The position numbers were made by a program, and so were the translations under genes. Source: JADJOY01 sp016713535 [NCBI: Deltaproteobacteria bacterium] (lineage in GTDB: Bacteria; JADJOY01). Taken from it: a stretch of 64,000 bases of DNA. Below, piece by piece: positions 43,622 through 54,264 of this stretch. The notes beneath the pieces were generated by a model. That model had not been told where the DNA came from. It saw nothing but the letters and a program-made list of their open reading frames with translations, and searched no databases. The stretch lies in NCBI GenBank assembly GCA_016713535.1, contig JADJOY010000003.1:310001-374000 (forward strand), in the 5' to 3' direction. Position 1 is the first letter of the stretch. Each line of letters opens with the position of its first letter.

Positions 43622-43627
43622 AGCAAC

Positions 43628-45664
43628 TCAGCACCGGAACCGGCTGAGCGAGCTCTTCATCTCCTCGGCCATGCGCGCCAGCTCGCGGGCGGAGGTGAGC
43701 GAGGTGGCGGCGCCGTCGGCCGTGGACTGTGCGGCCTTGGCCACGCCCGTGATGTTCCCGGCGATCTCGGTCGAGCCCTGCGCGGCCTCACCCACGTTGC
43801 GCCCGATCTCGTTGGTGGTCGCCGTCTGCTCCTCCACCGCGCTCGCGATCGCGGTCTGGATGTCGTTGATCTGGTTGATGATGGCGCTGATCTGGCCGAT
43901 GGCGTCGACGGCGGCGTGGGTGTCGGTCTGGATCGCCTCGATCTTCTGGCCGATGTCCTCGGTGGCCTTGGCGGTCTCCTTGGCGAGCTCCTTGACCTCG
44001 TTGGCCACCACCGCGAAGCCCTTGCCGGCCTCGCCGGCGCGCGCCGCCTCGATGGTGGCGTTGAGGGCGAGCAGGTTGGTCTGCTGGGCGATCGAGGTGA
44101 TCACCTTGATGACCTTGCCGATCTCGGCGCTCGAGTCGCCGAGCTTGCTCACGGTGCGGTTGGTGTCGCTCGCCACCTTCACCGCGGAGGTCGCCACGCG
44201 CGCCGCCTCGGCGGCGTTCTTCGCGATCTCCTTGATGCTCGCACTCATCTCCTCGGCGGCGGTGGCCACGGTCTGGACGTTGTGGCTGACCTGCTCGGCC
44301 GCCGCGGCCACCACGTTGGCCTGGCTCGAGGTCTCCTCGGAGTTGGCGCTGATGCTCTGCGCGCTCATCGTCAGATCTCCGGCGGAGGTGCCGACGGCGA
44401 CGGCCACCTGACGGATCGCGCCGATGCTCTGGCGCAGCTCGCCGAGGAAGTGCGCGAGACCCTCGCCCATCTGACCGACCGCGTCGCCGCCGCGCACGCT
44501 CACGTCACGGGTGAGGTCGCCGCCCGCCGCCGCGGTCACCACGGCGAGGATCGAGTCGACCTTGACGCGCAGCTCCTCCGCGGCGCGGCGCTCGCGATCC
44601 GAGGCCTCGCGGATCTTGCGCTCCTGCTCGACGCGCTCGGCCTGCGCGCGCCGGAGCTGGCCGAAGCACCCGGCGAGACCGCCGCCGAGCTGCCCGATCG
44701 CGTCGTCCCCCGAAACCTCGATCTCGCGCGACAGGTCGCCCTCGGCGACCGCGCGCACCACCTCGAGGATGGAGTCGACGTCGGACTGCATCTTCATCGC
44801 CGCGAGCTTCTGCGCGGTCACGTCCGAGGCGTACTTCACGACCTTGAAGGGCATGCCGTCGAGGTCGAGGATCGGGTTGTACGAAGCCTGGATCCACACC
44901 TCTCGGCCGCCCTTGCCGATGCGCTTGTATTCGCCGGCGTCGTATTCGCCGCGGCCGAGCTTGGCCCAGAAGGCCCGGTATTCAGGCGTGCCGCGGTAGG
45001 TCGGGTCCACGAACAGCGAGTGGTGCTGGCCGCGGATCTCCTCGAGGCGGTAGCCCAGGGTGTTCAGGAAATTGTCGTTCGCGGTGATGACGTTGCCGTC
45101 GAGGTTGAACTCGATCACGGCCTGCGACTTGCCGATCGCGGCGATCTGCCCGGCCGAGTCGGCCGCGGCGAGCTTCGCCTGGGTGATGTCGGTCGCGTAC
45201 TTCACGACCTTGAAGGGCTTGCCGTCGAGGTCGAAGATCGGGTTGTACGAGGCCTGGATCCACACCGCCTTCCCGCCCTTGCCGATGCGCTTGTAGACGC
45301 CTGCGTCGTATTCGCCGCGGCCGAGCTTCTCCCAGAAGGCCCGGTACTCGGCGCTCGCCACGTAGCCGGGATCGACGAACATCGAATGGTGGCGCCCGAC
45401 GATCTCGTCGAGCTGGTAGCCGAGCGCGCCCAGGAAGTTGTCGTTGGCGGCGAGGACCTTGCCGCCCAGGTCGAACTCGATCACCGCCTGCGCCTTGGCG
45501 ATGGCGGCAGCCTTGCCACGCAGATCCGCCAGCTCGTCCCGAGGGATCGACACGTTCGCGGCTTTGCGGCTCGCCTTGGTCGCCGTGTACGCGGCGACCT
45601 TCGCTGGGACGCGCGAGCGGGTGGATGCGGGTGAGGTTCGGGACGCGTGACGAGCGGTGGTCAT
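43628..45664 (-). CDS. Soluble chemoreceptor with two tandem PAS domains
   Basis: A 678-residue MCP without TM segments. PAS1 (about 58-175) and PAS2 (about 180-295) are close copies, each with AVIEF-L-G-AN-NFL--LGY and ending FKVVKYA-D-T; they may bind heme or flavin. HAMP-like repeats follow ([62 protein letters not shown]). The signalling tip is [40 protein letters not shown]. The ATG at 45664 follows GAGGAGG. Basic N-terminal 40 residues are of unknown use. Divergent from the HDOD gene at 46080. Complete and in frame. Confidence 0.92.
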   Translation of the reverse strand: MTTARHASRTSPASTRSRVPAKVAAYTATKASRKAANVSIPRDELADLRGKAAAIAKAQAVIEFDLGGKVLAANDNFLGALGYQLDEIVGRHHSMFVDPGYVASAEYRAFWEKLGRGEYDAGVYKRIGKGGKAVWIQASYNPIFDLDGKPFKVVKYATDITQAKLAAADSAGQIAAIGKSQAVIEFNLDGNVITANDNFLNTLGYRLEEIRGQHHSLFVDPTYRGTPEYRAFWAKLGRGEYDAGEYKRIGKGGREVWIQASYNPILDLDGMPFKVVKYASDVTAQKLAAMKMQSDVDSILEVVRAVAEGDLSREIEVSGDDAIGQLGGGLAGCFGQLRRAQAERVEQERKIREASDRERRAAEELRVKVDSILAVVTAAAGGDLTRDVSVRGGDAVGQMGEGLAHFLGELRQSIGAIRQVAVAVGTSAGDLTMSAQSISANSEETSSQANVVAAAAEQVSHNVQTVATAAEEMSASIKEIAKNAAEAARVATSAVKVASDTNRTVSKLGDSSAEIGKVIKVITSIAQQTNLLALNATIEAARAGEAGKGFAVVANEVKELAKETAKATEDIGQKIEAIQTDTHAAVDAIGQISAIINQINDIQTAIASAVEEQTATTNEIGRNVGEAAQGSTEIAGNITGVAKAAQSTADGAATSLTSARELARMAEEMKSSLSRFRC

Positions 45665-45958
45665 GGCGGGTGTGCCTCCTCGGTTGGGATCCGAAACGCG
45701 ATCCGCAACGGAGGGCCCCACCTCGGAGCGGCGTCTCGTGCTCCGGGTCATGGCAAGGCGCGTTGCGGTTTCGAAGGCCGTGAGGTGCAACGCCGGTGCC
45801 GAAGGTTCCGGCGCCGACGGATCCGTGGCGATCCACCACGAGCTGGAAATGTGGTGCGATCACGCCCGCTCGGCGGCACGTGCCGCGCGCGACGTCGCGG
45901 CGGCCCGCTCGCACGCGCACCGCTCGGATCCGCCGTGAGGTCCGTCCGGTGCCTCCCG

Positions 45959-45975
45959 GCGGCAGATATTGCCGC
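45959..45975. promoter_or_regulatory. Dyad CGGCA-N5-TGCCG between divergent genes
   Basis: Perfect 6-bp arms gcggca (45959-45964) and tgccgc (45970-45975) around the AT-rich centre gatat, lying between the double-PAS chemoreceptor and an HDOD gene. Same half-sites and spacing as at 35244-35260. Confidence 0.45.
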
Positions 45976-46004
45976 GCACCCTCGCCCGATCTGGCCGCGC
46001 CGGC

Positions 46005-46031
46005 TCAAGCCAGCGCCGCTGCGGCCGATGA
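46005..46031 (+). promoter_or_regulatory. Sigma28-like promoter upstream of the HDOD/hybrid kinase pair
   Basis: TCAAG (46005-46009), a 14-nt spacer, GCCGATGA (46024-46031), one mismatch to GCCGATAA. It is about 50 nt before the GTG at 46080. Confidence 0.6.
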
Positions 46032-46079
46032 GGGGGAGAGGGTGACGATCGCCATGTACACGTTTCTCCGGAGGAGTCC

Positions 46080-47045
46080 GTGAACCGGCGCGCCGTCGGA
46101 GGCGCGGCACGGGGAGCGGCGTCGAGCCTCGCCGACGCCGGTGCGGCGAGCGCGCCGACGCCGGTCGAGGTGGCGGACCGGATCGTGCGCTCGTTCGGCT
46201 CCTTCAAGACGATCCCCGAGGTGGCGCTGCGCGCCACGGAGATCTCGAGTGACCCGTCCTGTTCGCTCGGCGACCTGGAGGAGGTGCTGCGGCGCGATCC
46301 CACCTTGGTGTCGCGGCTGCTCCAGCTCGTGAACGGCCCGTTCTACGGCCTCGCGACCGAGGTGCGCAGCATCCCGCAGGCGCTGCTCGTGATCGGGCTC
46401 AAACAGCTCCGTACCCTCGTGCTGGTGGACGTGGCGGCAGCGCTGGTCGGCGCGCGCGAGGGGGTCGCCGTGAGCGGCCGCGCGCTGTGGCTCCACTCGA
46501 CGGCGGTGGGGGTGTTCGCGCAGATGGTCGCGCGGCGCATCCTCGGCGTCTCAGGCGACGACATGTTCCTGTGCGGGATGCTGCACGACATCGGCCTGGT
46601 GCTCCTCGACCAGGCGCGCGGCGGCGAGGTGGTCCGTGCCTTCGAGGCGCACCGCTCGGGCGGCGGCAACATGTGCGAGTGCGAGCGCGCCGCGCTCGGC
46701 ACTGACCATGTGCACGTCGGTGTGCGCCTCGCCGAGCTGTGGAGCTTTCCGCAGGTGGTGAGGCACGCGATCCTCCATCACCACGACACGGCCCGCTATG
46801 GCAGCGGTGAGCTCGAGCCGGCCGACCTCCTGGTGGTCGCCCACCACCTCGCGAGCGAGCTCGGCTACCCCGAGATCCCCGGCCACGTGGTGGCTCCGCC
46901 CGAGTGGGTGCTCGTGCACGTCGCCGAACGGGAGCTCGAGTATCGAGCGCTCGCCGAGGACTTCGTCCACGAGATGAAGAAGGCCGACCGGTTCTTCCAG
47001 CGAGCGCCGCGCGCCTCGCGCGCGGGCGCGGCGAGAACCCGATGA
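46080..47045 (+). CDS. HDOD-domain signalling protein
   Basis: A 321-residue HDOD protein: SFKTIPEVALRATEISSDPSCSLGDLEEVLRRDPTLVSRLLQLVNGPFYGLATEVRSIPQALLVIGLKQLRTLVL is the domain signature, with H169-D170 (GMLHDIGLVLL) and the C-terminal HHHD segment. The GTG at 46080 has GGAGGAG about 5 nt upstream. It overlaps the hybrid kinase by ATGA, so the two are produced together; in other bacteria HDOD proteins feed into such kinases. Intact. Confidence 0.88.
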   Translation: MNRRAVGGAARGAASSLADAGAASAPTPVEVADRIVRSFGSFKTIPEVALRATEISSDPSCSLGDLEEVLRRDPTLVSRLLQLVNGPFYGLATEVRSIPQALLVIGLKQLRTLVLVDVAAALVGAREGVAVSGRALWLHSTAVGVFAQMVARRILGVSGDDMFLCGMLHDIGLVLLDQARGGEVVRAFEAHRSGGGNMCECERAALGTDHVHVGVRLAELWSFPQVVRHAILHHHDTARYGSGELEPADLLVVAHHLASELGYPEIPGHVVAPPEWVLVHVAERELEYRALAEDFVHEMKKADRFFQRAPRASRAGAARTR

Positions 47046-49108
47046 CTCGCATCTCGGCGGCGGCGCAGGCGGCGCTGGAGGAGGTGGGCGCACGCCTCGC
47101 GCGGCGCATCCCCGCGCTCGCGCTCGCGCTCGAGCCACCCGGCGGCCAGGACGGGGTCACGGCGCCGCTCGCCAGCCGGCCGCTGGTGTTGGTGGGACGG
47201 GTGGCACACGGATCCCTCGACCCCACGCTCACCGCGGCGCTGGTCGAGAGCGCGGCCGCAGAGGTGGACGCGATCCTCGACGCGGCGACGGTGCGGGCGC
47301 GGGCCGAGCAGCTCGCGCGGGAGATCGAGGTGCTCCGCCTGGAGCACCAGGAGATCGTCGAGCACAACCTGCGCGAGCACGACCGCGTGCTCGCGGCCGA
47401 GCGTCAGGACGCGATGCGTCTCGAGCGCCTGGTGTGCGAGCGCACCGCCGAGCTCGAGCACAGCAACCGCCAGCTCAGTGCCGCGAGCTCGCTCAAGGAT
47501 CGCTTCCTCTGGCACATCTCGCACGAGGTGCGGACCCCGCTCCACGGCCTGGTCGGTCACCTCGACCTGCTACGTGACACCCCGCTCGACGCCGGCCAGC
47601 GCGAGCTCGTGGGGCTCGCGTGCGGCGCCGCCGAGGCGCTCCGGGCGGTGGTCTGCGACGTCGTCGACTTCTCGCGCCTCGAAGCCGGGCTGCTGGCACT
47701 GGAGCCCGCCGACTTCGAGCTGCGCCTCGAGCTCGGCGCGCTCCTCAAGGTCATCGGTCCGCCGGAGGGGCGACTCGGCGCGGAGCTGATCTGCGACGTG
47801 AAGCCGGACGTACCCGAGCGCCTGCGCGCCGACATCGGGCGGATCCGCCAGGTGCTCGTGAACCTGGTGGGGAACGCCATGAAGTTCACGGCGCCGGGCG
47901 GCCAGGTGCGCGTCAGCGTCGAGCTCGCCGACCCCACCGAACGCGCGAGGAACTGCGCGCTGCACCGTCTCCTCCACGTGCGGGTCGCCGACACCGGGAT
48001 CGGAATCCCGTACGAGAAGCAGGCGGCCGTGTTCGAGCCGTTCTGGCAGGTCGACGACTCCGCGTCGCGGCACTTCGAGGGCGCCGGCCTCGGGCTCGCG
48101 CTCGCGAGCCGCCTGGTGCAGAAGCTCGGCGGGCGGATCTGGTTCGAGAGCGAGCCCGGCCATGGAACGACGTTCCACTTCACGCTCGACGTCGAGTCGC
48201 GCGCGGAGCCGCGCCGCGCCGAGCTGGCCACACCGTGGCGGGGGGCGGGTTCTCCTGATCGAGAGCAACGCCACGCAGCGTGAGGTGATCACGGCGCTGC
48301 TCGCGCACATCGGTCTCGAGACCGCCGCCGTGGACGATCTCGCGGCGGCGATCGGGGTGCTCGGGGCAGCGCGCGCCGAGAAGGGCCGCTTCGCGCTCAC
48401 GCTCGTGGACGTGCACGCCACGCCGGAGCTCGGGCCTCGCCTGGCCGACGCGCTCACGGCGGCCGGGCCGGTCGCCGGGCCGCTGGTCGCGGTGTTGCCG
48501 TCCGGCTCGCCGCCGTCGCTGGCGCGGCGGGTGCTGGGCGTCGACGTGGCGGGTGTCGTGGTGAAGCCGGTGACCGAGCACGATCTCGTCGCGCAGCTCG
48601 AGCGCCTCGCCGCGCGTGAGCCCGCTGCAGCGGAGCCGGCGACGCCGGTCACGGGCGGCGCGCGGGCGCCGGCGCCGGGAGCCCACACGCCGAGCGGGGT
48701 CGCCGCATCGTCGTCGGCGCTACGGGTGCTGGTCGTCGAGGACAACCCGATCAACCAGAAGCTCGCCGCGCGCGCATGCTCGCCAAGCGCGGCTACCACG
48801 TGGCGCTCGCGTCGAACGGCCGCGAGGCACTCGAGGCGATCGACGACGCCTGCTTCGACCTCGTGCTGATGGACGTGCAGATGCCCGAGCTCGACGGCAT
48901 CGAGGCGACGCGCCGCATCCGCGAGCGGGAGCGCGTCGAAGGTGGGCACGTCCCGATCATCGCCATGACCGCGAGCTCGCTGGATGGAGATCGCGATCGC
49001 TGCCTGGAGGCGGGCATGGATCACTACCTGGCCAAGCCGGTCACGGCGGCGGCGTTGTTCGCGACCATCGACCGGGCCCTCACGGAGGTCGACGCGCCTG
49101 GGGCGTGA
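47042..49108 (+). pseudogene. Hybrid histidine kinase with two receivers, two frameshifts as given
   Basis: About 687 residues when corrected. Coiled coil (90-150), HisKA with H161 (WHISHEVRTPLHGL), HATPase (DIGRIRQVLVNLVGNAMKFTAPGG, DTGIGIPYEKQ, GAGLGLALASRLV), a first receiver lacking clear acceptor residues (RVLLIESNATQREVITALLAHIG), then a full receiver with LVLMDVQMPELDG and AKPVTAAAL. Breaks are an extra G in the run 48240-48245 and an extra GC at 48767-48774 (AARxxMLAKRGYHV). There are no TM segments, so it senses an internal signal, perhaps through the co-expressed HDOD protein. Its phosphate likely goes to the HPt protein at 42865. Confidence 0.82.
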
Positions 49109-49420
49109 GCGCGCGGGTGGCCGGCGCGCCTCCATCGGGGGGCAGGCCACTTTGTCCCGCTCAGTGCGCCGGTCGCCGGTCGGTGGTGACCGCCGGATTC
49201 GTGAGCCGCCCTCCCGGGTTTTGACCGAGGCGGCGTGCCGTCGCGCCAAGTGTGCGATGTCGCGGCGGATCCCCCTGCGACGGTGCCGTGGTGCTCGGCG
49301 TCGACCCGCAGGTCTGGGGCGAGCGGCCCGGTGCTTGCTTGAGGGCTGTCGCGTGCCGCGAACGGGTGGGGCGCATCGACGCCTCCGGAAGGCCGGCATG
49401 GCGTCGCAGCCGGAGGGTCC
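49109..49420. other. Intergenic region upstream of the porin gene
   Basis: About 310 nt with no gene. No sigma54 or sigma28 match with correct spacing was found (a GG-N9-GC near 49392 fails). GGAGG precedes the porin ATG. The porin promoter is not identified. Confidence 0.4.
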
Positions 49421-50786
49421 ATGAGATCGCCAATCGACCGCACGAGGCTCGGTGCGAAGCCCTCGCGCCGGACGGCGCGGGCGATGGTCGCCTTCGCCGT
49501 GGCCTGCGTGGTCGCGGCGAGTGGGACCGCGGGCGCCGAGCCCGCCCCTGCGCCAGCACCGACCGCGCCCAGCTCGACGGCCTCACCGGCCGCGGCGCGG
49601 GACCCTGCCGCGACTCCACCGGCGCCGCCTGCGCCGGCGCCCTCCGGACCGGGCGCGAGCGCACCCGCGGGCAGCCTGCAGATTCCCGGCACCAACACGA
49701 CCCTCGCCATCGGCGGCATGATCAAGCTCGACGTGCTCTTCAGCAGCACGAGCGTGGGCGGCGCCGGCGGCTCGAACGCCGGTGACCAGTTCCTGCTCCC
49801 GTCGGCGATCCCGGTCGGGTCGCAGGGCGACGAGAACGGACAGATCACGTTTCACGCCCGCGCGAGCCGGTTCTTCTTCAAGACCGACACGCCCACCGAG
49901 TGGGGGACGCTCGGGACCTACATCGAGTGCGACTTCTTCCAGTTCGCGGCGCCCGGCGACGAACGGGTCAGCAACGGCTACGCGCCCCGAGGTCCGGCAC
50001 GCGTACGCGCGTTTCGGCCAGCTACTGGCCGGACAGACCTGGAGCACCTTCATGACCGTGGCGGCGCTGCCGGAGGTGAACGACTACGTCGGTCCGGTCG
50101 CGGCGGTGTTCGTGCGTCAACCCCAGCTTCGCTGGTCGCAGCCGCTCGGCGGGTTCACCCTCGACGTGGGCCTCGAGTCTCCCGAGTCGACGCTCCGCAC
50201 CTCCGACGCCAAGCGCCTGACACCCGACGACGACCAGATCCCCGACCTCGCGCTGCGGTTCGGTACGTCGGGCACCTGGGGCGAGCTCGCCATCGCCGGC
50301 GTGCTGCGTCAGCTCCGTAGCGACGGCGGGGTGGTGGGCGGCGTCGAGGACTCCGTGATGGGGGGCGGGGTGAACGTCTCGGGCCGCGTCCGGACCTTCG
50401 GGCTCGACGACGTCCGGTTCGTGGGCGTGTGGGGAAGTGGCCTCGGTCGCTATGTCGGGCTCAACGTGTTCGACGACGGCTCGATCGACGCCGAGGGTCA
50501 CGTCGCGGCGATTCCCATTCACGGCGGCTTCCTCGCGTATCGACACTGGTGGAGCGAGACGTGGCGATCGTCGCTCGCGTACGGCTACCTCGCGGCCGAC
50601 CCCTACCCGGGCTCGGTCCCGGATTCGACCTCGAACGAGGTCCAATCGGTGCACGGCAACGTGATGTGGAGCCCGATCACACCGGTCACGTTCGGGTTGG
50701 AGTACATCTGGGCGACACGCAGCCTCGAGGGTGGCGACAACGGCGATCTCAACCGCGTGACCTTCGCCGCGAAGTTCACGTTCTGA
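49421..50786 (+). pseudogene. DcaP-like outer-membrane porin, one frameshift as given
   Basis: About 454 residues once one C is removed from the run 49985-49988 (giving NGYAPEVRHAYARFGQLLAGQTWSTF). Signal peptide at about 20-40 (RAMVAFAVACVVAASGTAGA), a long Ala/Pro linker, then a beta-barrel beginning IPGTNTTLAIGGMIKLDVLF and ending with aromatic FTFF-like terminus (VTFAAKFTF), the usual outer-membrane insertion signal. DcaP porins take up dicarboxylates or other anions. It has no link by sequence to chemotaxis, but it directly precedes a cytochrome c'-like lipoprotein and chemoreceptor. Confidence 0.82.
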
Positions 50787-50824
50787 GGTGGAAGCCCGCG
50801 AGTTTCCGAGGGGGAGGTCCGGAC

Positions 50825-51367
50825 GTGACGAACGCAGTGACGCGCGGCGTGCTCGCGGTGTGGATGGTCACGATGGTGGTGTGCGTGGGATGCTCGGGGC
50901 CTTCGCCGCGGGCGTCCGAGCGGCGCCTCGAGAACCTCGGGCCGCCGGCCTTGCACGCGGTCGAGAGTGAGCAGCTCCGCAAGGTCATGGGAGAGCTGCG
51001 CGCGACCGTGTTCGAGCAGTTCGCGACCGAGCTCGACCTCGATCGCAGCCGCGCGGCTCACGCCGCGGAGCTGGCGCGCGCCGCGCACGCGCTGACCGGA
51101 GCCGCCGCCAAGCTCGTCGCGGCCGCGCCGTCGCTCGAGCTCGGCGACGCCGAGCGACGGGTGTTCACCGATCTGGCGAGCAAGCTCGGTCACCAGGCGG
51201 CGGAGGTCGAGGTGCTGGCGAACGCCGGCCGGTTCGCCGAGATCTCACCCGCGCTCGATCGGATGGTCGCGACCTGCAACGCCTGCCACACGAGCTTCCG
51301 GGCGTTCCGCCCCGGCGCCCCGGATGGCATGACGAGCGGTGACGCCACGCCCGGAGGGCGGCCGTGA
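50825..51367 (+). CDS. Cytochrome c'-like lipoprotein
   Basis: A 180-residue protein. An N-terminal hydrophobic segment (VLAVWMVTMVVCVGC) ends in a possible lipobox at C23. A four-helix-type domain (45-160) carries the class II heme motif CNACH (151-155) followed by TSFR, as in cytochrome c' and c-556. It would be anchored in the periplasm. The GTG at 50825 has GGGGAGG upstream. It overlaps the next gene, a PAS chemoreceptor, by GTGA. Possible roles are NO or redox binding; heme attachment needs the c-type maturation system. The heme motif is clear, the function uncertain. Confidence 0.8.
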   Translation: MTNAVTRGVLAVWMVTMVVCVGCSGPSPRASERRLENLGPPALHAVESEQLRKVMGELRATVFEQFATELDLDRSRAAHAAELARAAHALTGAAAKLVAAAPSLELGDAERRVFTDLASKLGHQAAEVEVLANAGRFAEISPALDRMVATCNACHTSFRAFRPGAPDGMTSGDATPGGRP

Positions 51368-53060
51368 TCCGCACGGCAGCGGCGCGACGAGGTCCGGCGG
51401 ACAAGACCCGAGCGCGCGCCGCCTCCGCGGCGCCACGGCTCGATCGTCCCGGCGCGGATGCCGGGGCGCCGGCGCCAGACCCGATGATCCACGCCGAGCT
51501 CGAGGCGCTGCGGCGCGAGGTCAGCGAGCATCGCGCGGTGATGGCCGCCATCGATCGATCGCGGGCGTCGGTCACGTTCGATCTCGCTGGCACCGTCCTG
51601 CGCGCCAACCCCAAGTTCCTCGCGCTGATGGGCTACGGCGTCGACGAGGTGGTGGGTCGGCCACACGCGACGCTGCTGCCCGCCGGGTACCCGGAGGGTG
51701 AGGAGCATCGCGCGACCTGGTCGCGGGTGTGCGGCGGCGAGTTCCAGGGCGGCGACCGCCGCTACGTCACCCGTGACGGCCGCGAGCTGTGGCTCGCGAT
51801 CATCTACAACCCGGTGCTGGACGTAAGCGGGCGCGTGTTCGAGGTGGTCGCGTATGCCACCGACGTGACCGTCCAGAAGCTCGCGGCGATCCGTTACCGC
51901 GACGACGTGGAGCTGATCCTCGACGTGGTGCAGGCCGTCGCGGAGGGCGACACCACCCGTGAGATCGTGCTGGCGGGCGAGGAGGCCGAGGCGATCCAGC
52001 GCATCGGCGCCGCGCTCAACCGGCTCTTCGCCGAGCTGCGCCGGGGCGCCGAGGAGCGCGCTGCCCATCAGCGCTCCGTCGCGGAGCAGAGCGCGCGCGA
52101 GCGCACCGAGGCCGCGGAGCTCACGCGCAAGGTGGACGAGGTGCTCGAGGTGGCCGGGGCCGCGGCCACGGGCGACCTCACGCGCGAGGTGAGCGTGCGG
52201 GGCACGGACGCGATCGGGCGGGTGGGGGACGCGCTGGCCGCGGTGTTGCGCGGCTTCGGCGCCAGCGTCGCCGGCATCCGCGGCGGCGCGGCGCGAGTGG
52301 ATGCCGCGGCCGGCCAGCTCAGCGCCAGCGCCCGGCAGATCCGGACGGACGCCGACGAGACCTCCGCCCAGGTGGCGGTGGTGGCGGCCGCCGCCGAGGA
52401 GGTGAGCTCGAGCGTGCAGTCGGTCGCGGCCGCGGCCGAGGAGCTCGGCGCGAGCATCCGTGACATCGCCAAGAACGCCGCCGAGGCGGCGCAGGCGGCG
52501 AGCGCCGTGAGCAAGGCCAGGGACACCGACCGCGCGGTGAGCGTCTCGGCCTGTCGAGCACCGACATCGGCAAGGTCGTGAAGGTGATCCAGGCGATCGC
52601 CGAGCAGACCAACCTGCTCGCCCTCAACGCCACCATCGAGGCGGCGCGCAGGCGAGGCCGGCAAGGGGCTTCGCGGTGGTCGCGAACGAGGTCAAGGAGC
52701 TGGCGCGCGAGACCGCGCGCGCCACCCAGGACATCGCGCAGAAGATCGTCGCGATCCAGCGCGACGCCGGCGTCTCGGCGACGGCGATCGGCGAGATCGG
52801 CGGGATCGTCGGGCGCATCAGCGACATCCAGACCGCGATCGCGGGCGCGGTGGAGCAGCAGACCGCGACCACCGGCGAGATCGGCCGCAGCGTCTGCGAC
52901 GCCGCGCGTGGCACCAGCGAGATCGCTCGCAACATCGCGGCCGTCGCGCTCGCCGCGCGCGACCACGGCCGCCAACGCGGCGGGATCGCTCGGGGCGGCG
53001 GACGAGCTCGCCGCGATGGCGGCCGAGATGCGGCGCTCGCTCGCGCACTTCCGCTGCTGA
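51364..53060 (+). pseudogene. Soluble PAS chemoreceptor, several frameshifts as given
   Basis: One PAS domain (about 60-170: RASVTFDLAGTVLRANPKFLALMGYGVDEVVG to VAYATDVTVQKLAA), two HAMP-like repeats and an MCP signalling domain ([21 protein letters not shown], then [32 protein letters not shown]). The signalling domain is broken at about 52545, 52650-52670 (AGEAGKGFA garbled) and 52955; the C-terminus [18 protein letters not shown] closes the gene. Strong likeness to the double-PAS receptor at 43628. It starts with GTGA overlap with the cytochrome c'-like gene. Three or more changes are close together, so real decay is possible, but each is a GC-run or G-run change. Confidence 0.8.
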
Positions 53061-53216
53061 TCGCCGTCGCGCGACGAAGCGCGCTCGGGCACCGCGGGCT
53101 TCGGAGGGACCGCCTCCGGCCGTCCGCGCCCGATCGGCGGCGGCCGGAGTGAGCCCAGCGCCCCGAACCTGCGCGAACGATGCGGTTGGCAGGGTGCTGC
53201 ACGAGGCGCGAGCCAG

Positions 53217-53315
53217 AGACGCGCTGGCGAGCGGAGCGAGTCGACTCGGTGGGGCCCCGCGAGAACCGCGCTTCTCGAGGGGGTGGTCTGGAAGAGACCC
53301 CCGAGGCAACATCCG
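53217..53315. repeat. Hairpin repeat modules between convergent chemoreceptor and cheY
   Basis: The motif gcgagcggagcgagt is followed by an imperfect 11-bp hairpin (ccccgcgagaa / ttctcgagggg, about 53253-53281, one mismatch) and a ggtct-ggaag-agacc hairpin (about 53285-53300). It is the same module order as the 11 kb array. The 315-nt gap holds no gene. Confidence 0.68.
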
Positions 53316-53375
53316 GAGGCCCGAAGCACTCGCTCCTGCGAGTTCTTCAGCAGCCTGCTGGTTCTGGCACGGCGG

Positions 53376-53738
53376 TCAGGAGATCACGCCGTCGAGCGCG
53401 GTCTGGAAGGCTTCCACGGTGAACGGCTTGGACACCAGGAAGAGTGCCCCGTTCTCGGTGGCCTGCTGGCGCATCTCCGCCGAGCCCTCCGAGGTCACGA
53501 ATCCGAACTTGATCGCCGAGCCTTGCTTCTTGAGCTCCTGCAGGAGCTGCAGGCCGTTCATCTCGGGCATGTTCCAGTCGGAGAGCACCACGTCGGGCGT
53601 GGTGCTCTTGATCGCGTCGAGGGCCTCGGCGCCGTTCGACGCCTCGGTGATCGTGTGACCTTCGTAGCCCGCCTGACGGAGCGTGCGCATCACGATCATC
53701 CGCATGGCCTTGCTGTCGTCCACCACCAGGATCTTCAT
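53376..53738 (-). CDS. cheY: Chemotaxis response regulator CheY
   Basis: A 120-residue receiver. D54 is the acceptor (LSDWNMPEMNG), with DD near the N-terminus (VVDDSKAMR), T/S-E and K of SKPFTVEAF conserved. The start MKILVVDD at 53738 is chosen over an ATG 6 nt earlier because GGGGAGG lies 7 nt upstream of it. It is the last gene of the chemotaxis operon, downstream of cheX, and presumably binds the motor switch. Paralogue of the cheY at 56348; which one drives the motor is not shown. Confidence 0.93.
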   Translation of the reverse strand: MKILVVDDSKAMRMIVMRTLRQAGYEGHTITEASNGAEALDAIKSTTPDVVLSDWNMPEMNGLQLLQELKKQGSAIKFGFVTSEGSAEMRQQATENGALFLVSKPFTVEAFQTALDGVIS

Positions 53739-53790
53739 CTGCATTCCTCCCCGGACCCGCGTCGGCGCGCGGCGGTCCGCTCCGTCGCGT

Positions 53791-54249
53791 TCAGTCGGGC
53801 ATGCCCTGCTTGGCCGCGAGGCCGATCCTGCAGCTCTCGCCGTCGCAGTCGCAGTCGACGTGCCGCACCTCGTGGGTCCCCGGCACCGTCAGCTTGAACT
53901 CCTTGCCTTCCGCCACCGTCGGCAACGAGAGCTGGCTGGGCGAGGGAAGGAGGGCCTTGACGTTGCCGCCGATCATGTTCGCGAGCTCGCCGAGCGCGTC
54001 GCGGACCTCGTCGTCACTCGCCGCTTCCGGCTCGGTGCCGAACATGATCCCGGCCGCCTTCTTCGCCATGGACTCGGGGCACTCGATCGTGACCGCGCCC
54101 TCCCAGGCCCCCGTGATCACCACGCATCCGATCATGTGACGCGTCGAGCCGTTGGCCGGAGGCGCCTCCGCGCGCGCGAGGTTGAGGCCGAGCACCGAGG
54201 TCCAGACCGTCTCGGCGAGCTCGAACAGCGTGGATTCTTCGACATGCAT
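53791..54249 (-). CDS. cheX: CheX-type chemotaxis phosphatase
   Basis: A 152-residue protein of the CheC/CheX/FliY family. The active-site E88-x2-N91 is in RDALGELANMIGGNVKALLPSPSQLSLP. It removes phosphate from CheY to end the signal. It lies between cheR and cheY, as in other chemotaxis operons. The C-terminal VDCDCDGESC adds four Cys of unknown role (metal binding possible). Confidence 0.85.
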   Translation of the reverse strand: MHVEESTLFELAETVWTSVLGLNLARAEAPPANGSTRHMIGCVVITGAWEGAVTIECPESMAKKAAGIMFGTEPEAASDDEVRDALGELANMIGGNVKALLPSPSQLSLPTVAEGKEFKLTVPGTHEVRHVDCDCDGESCRIGLAAKQGMPD

Positions 54250-54264
54250 GGTGACGTCCTCCGA

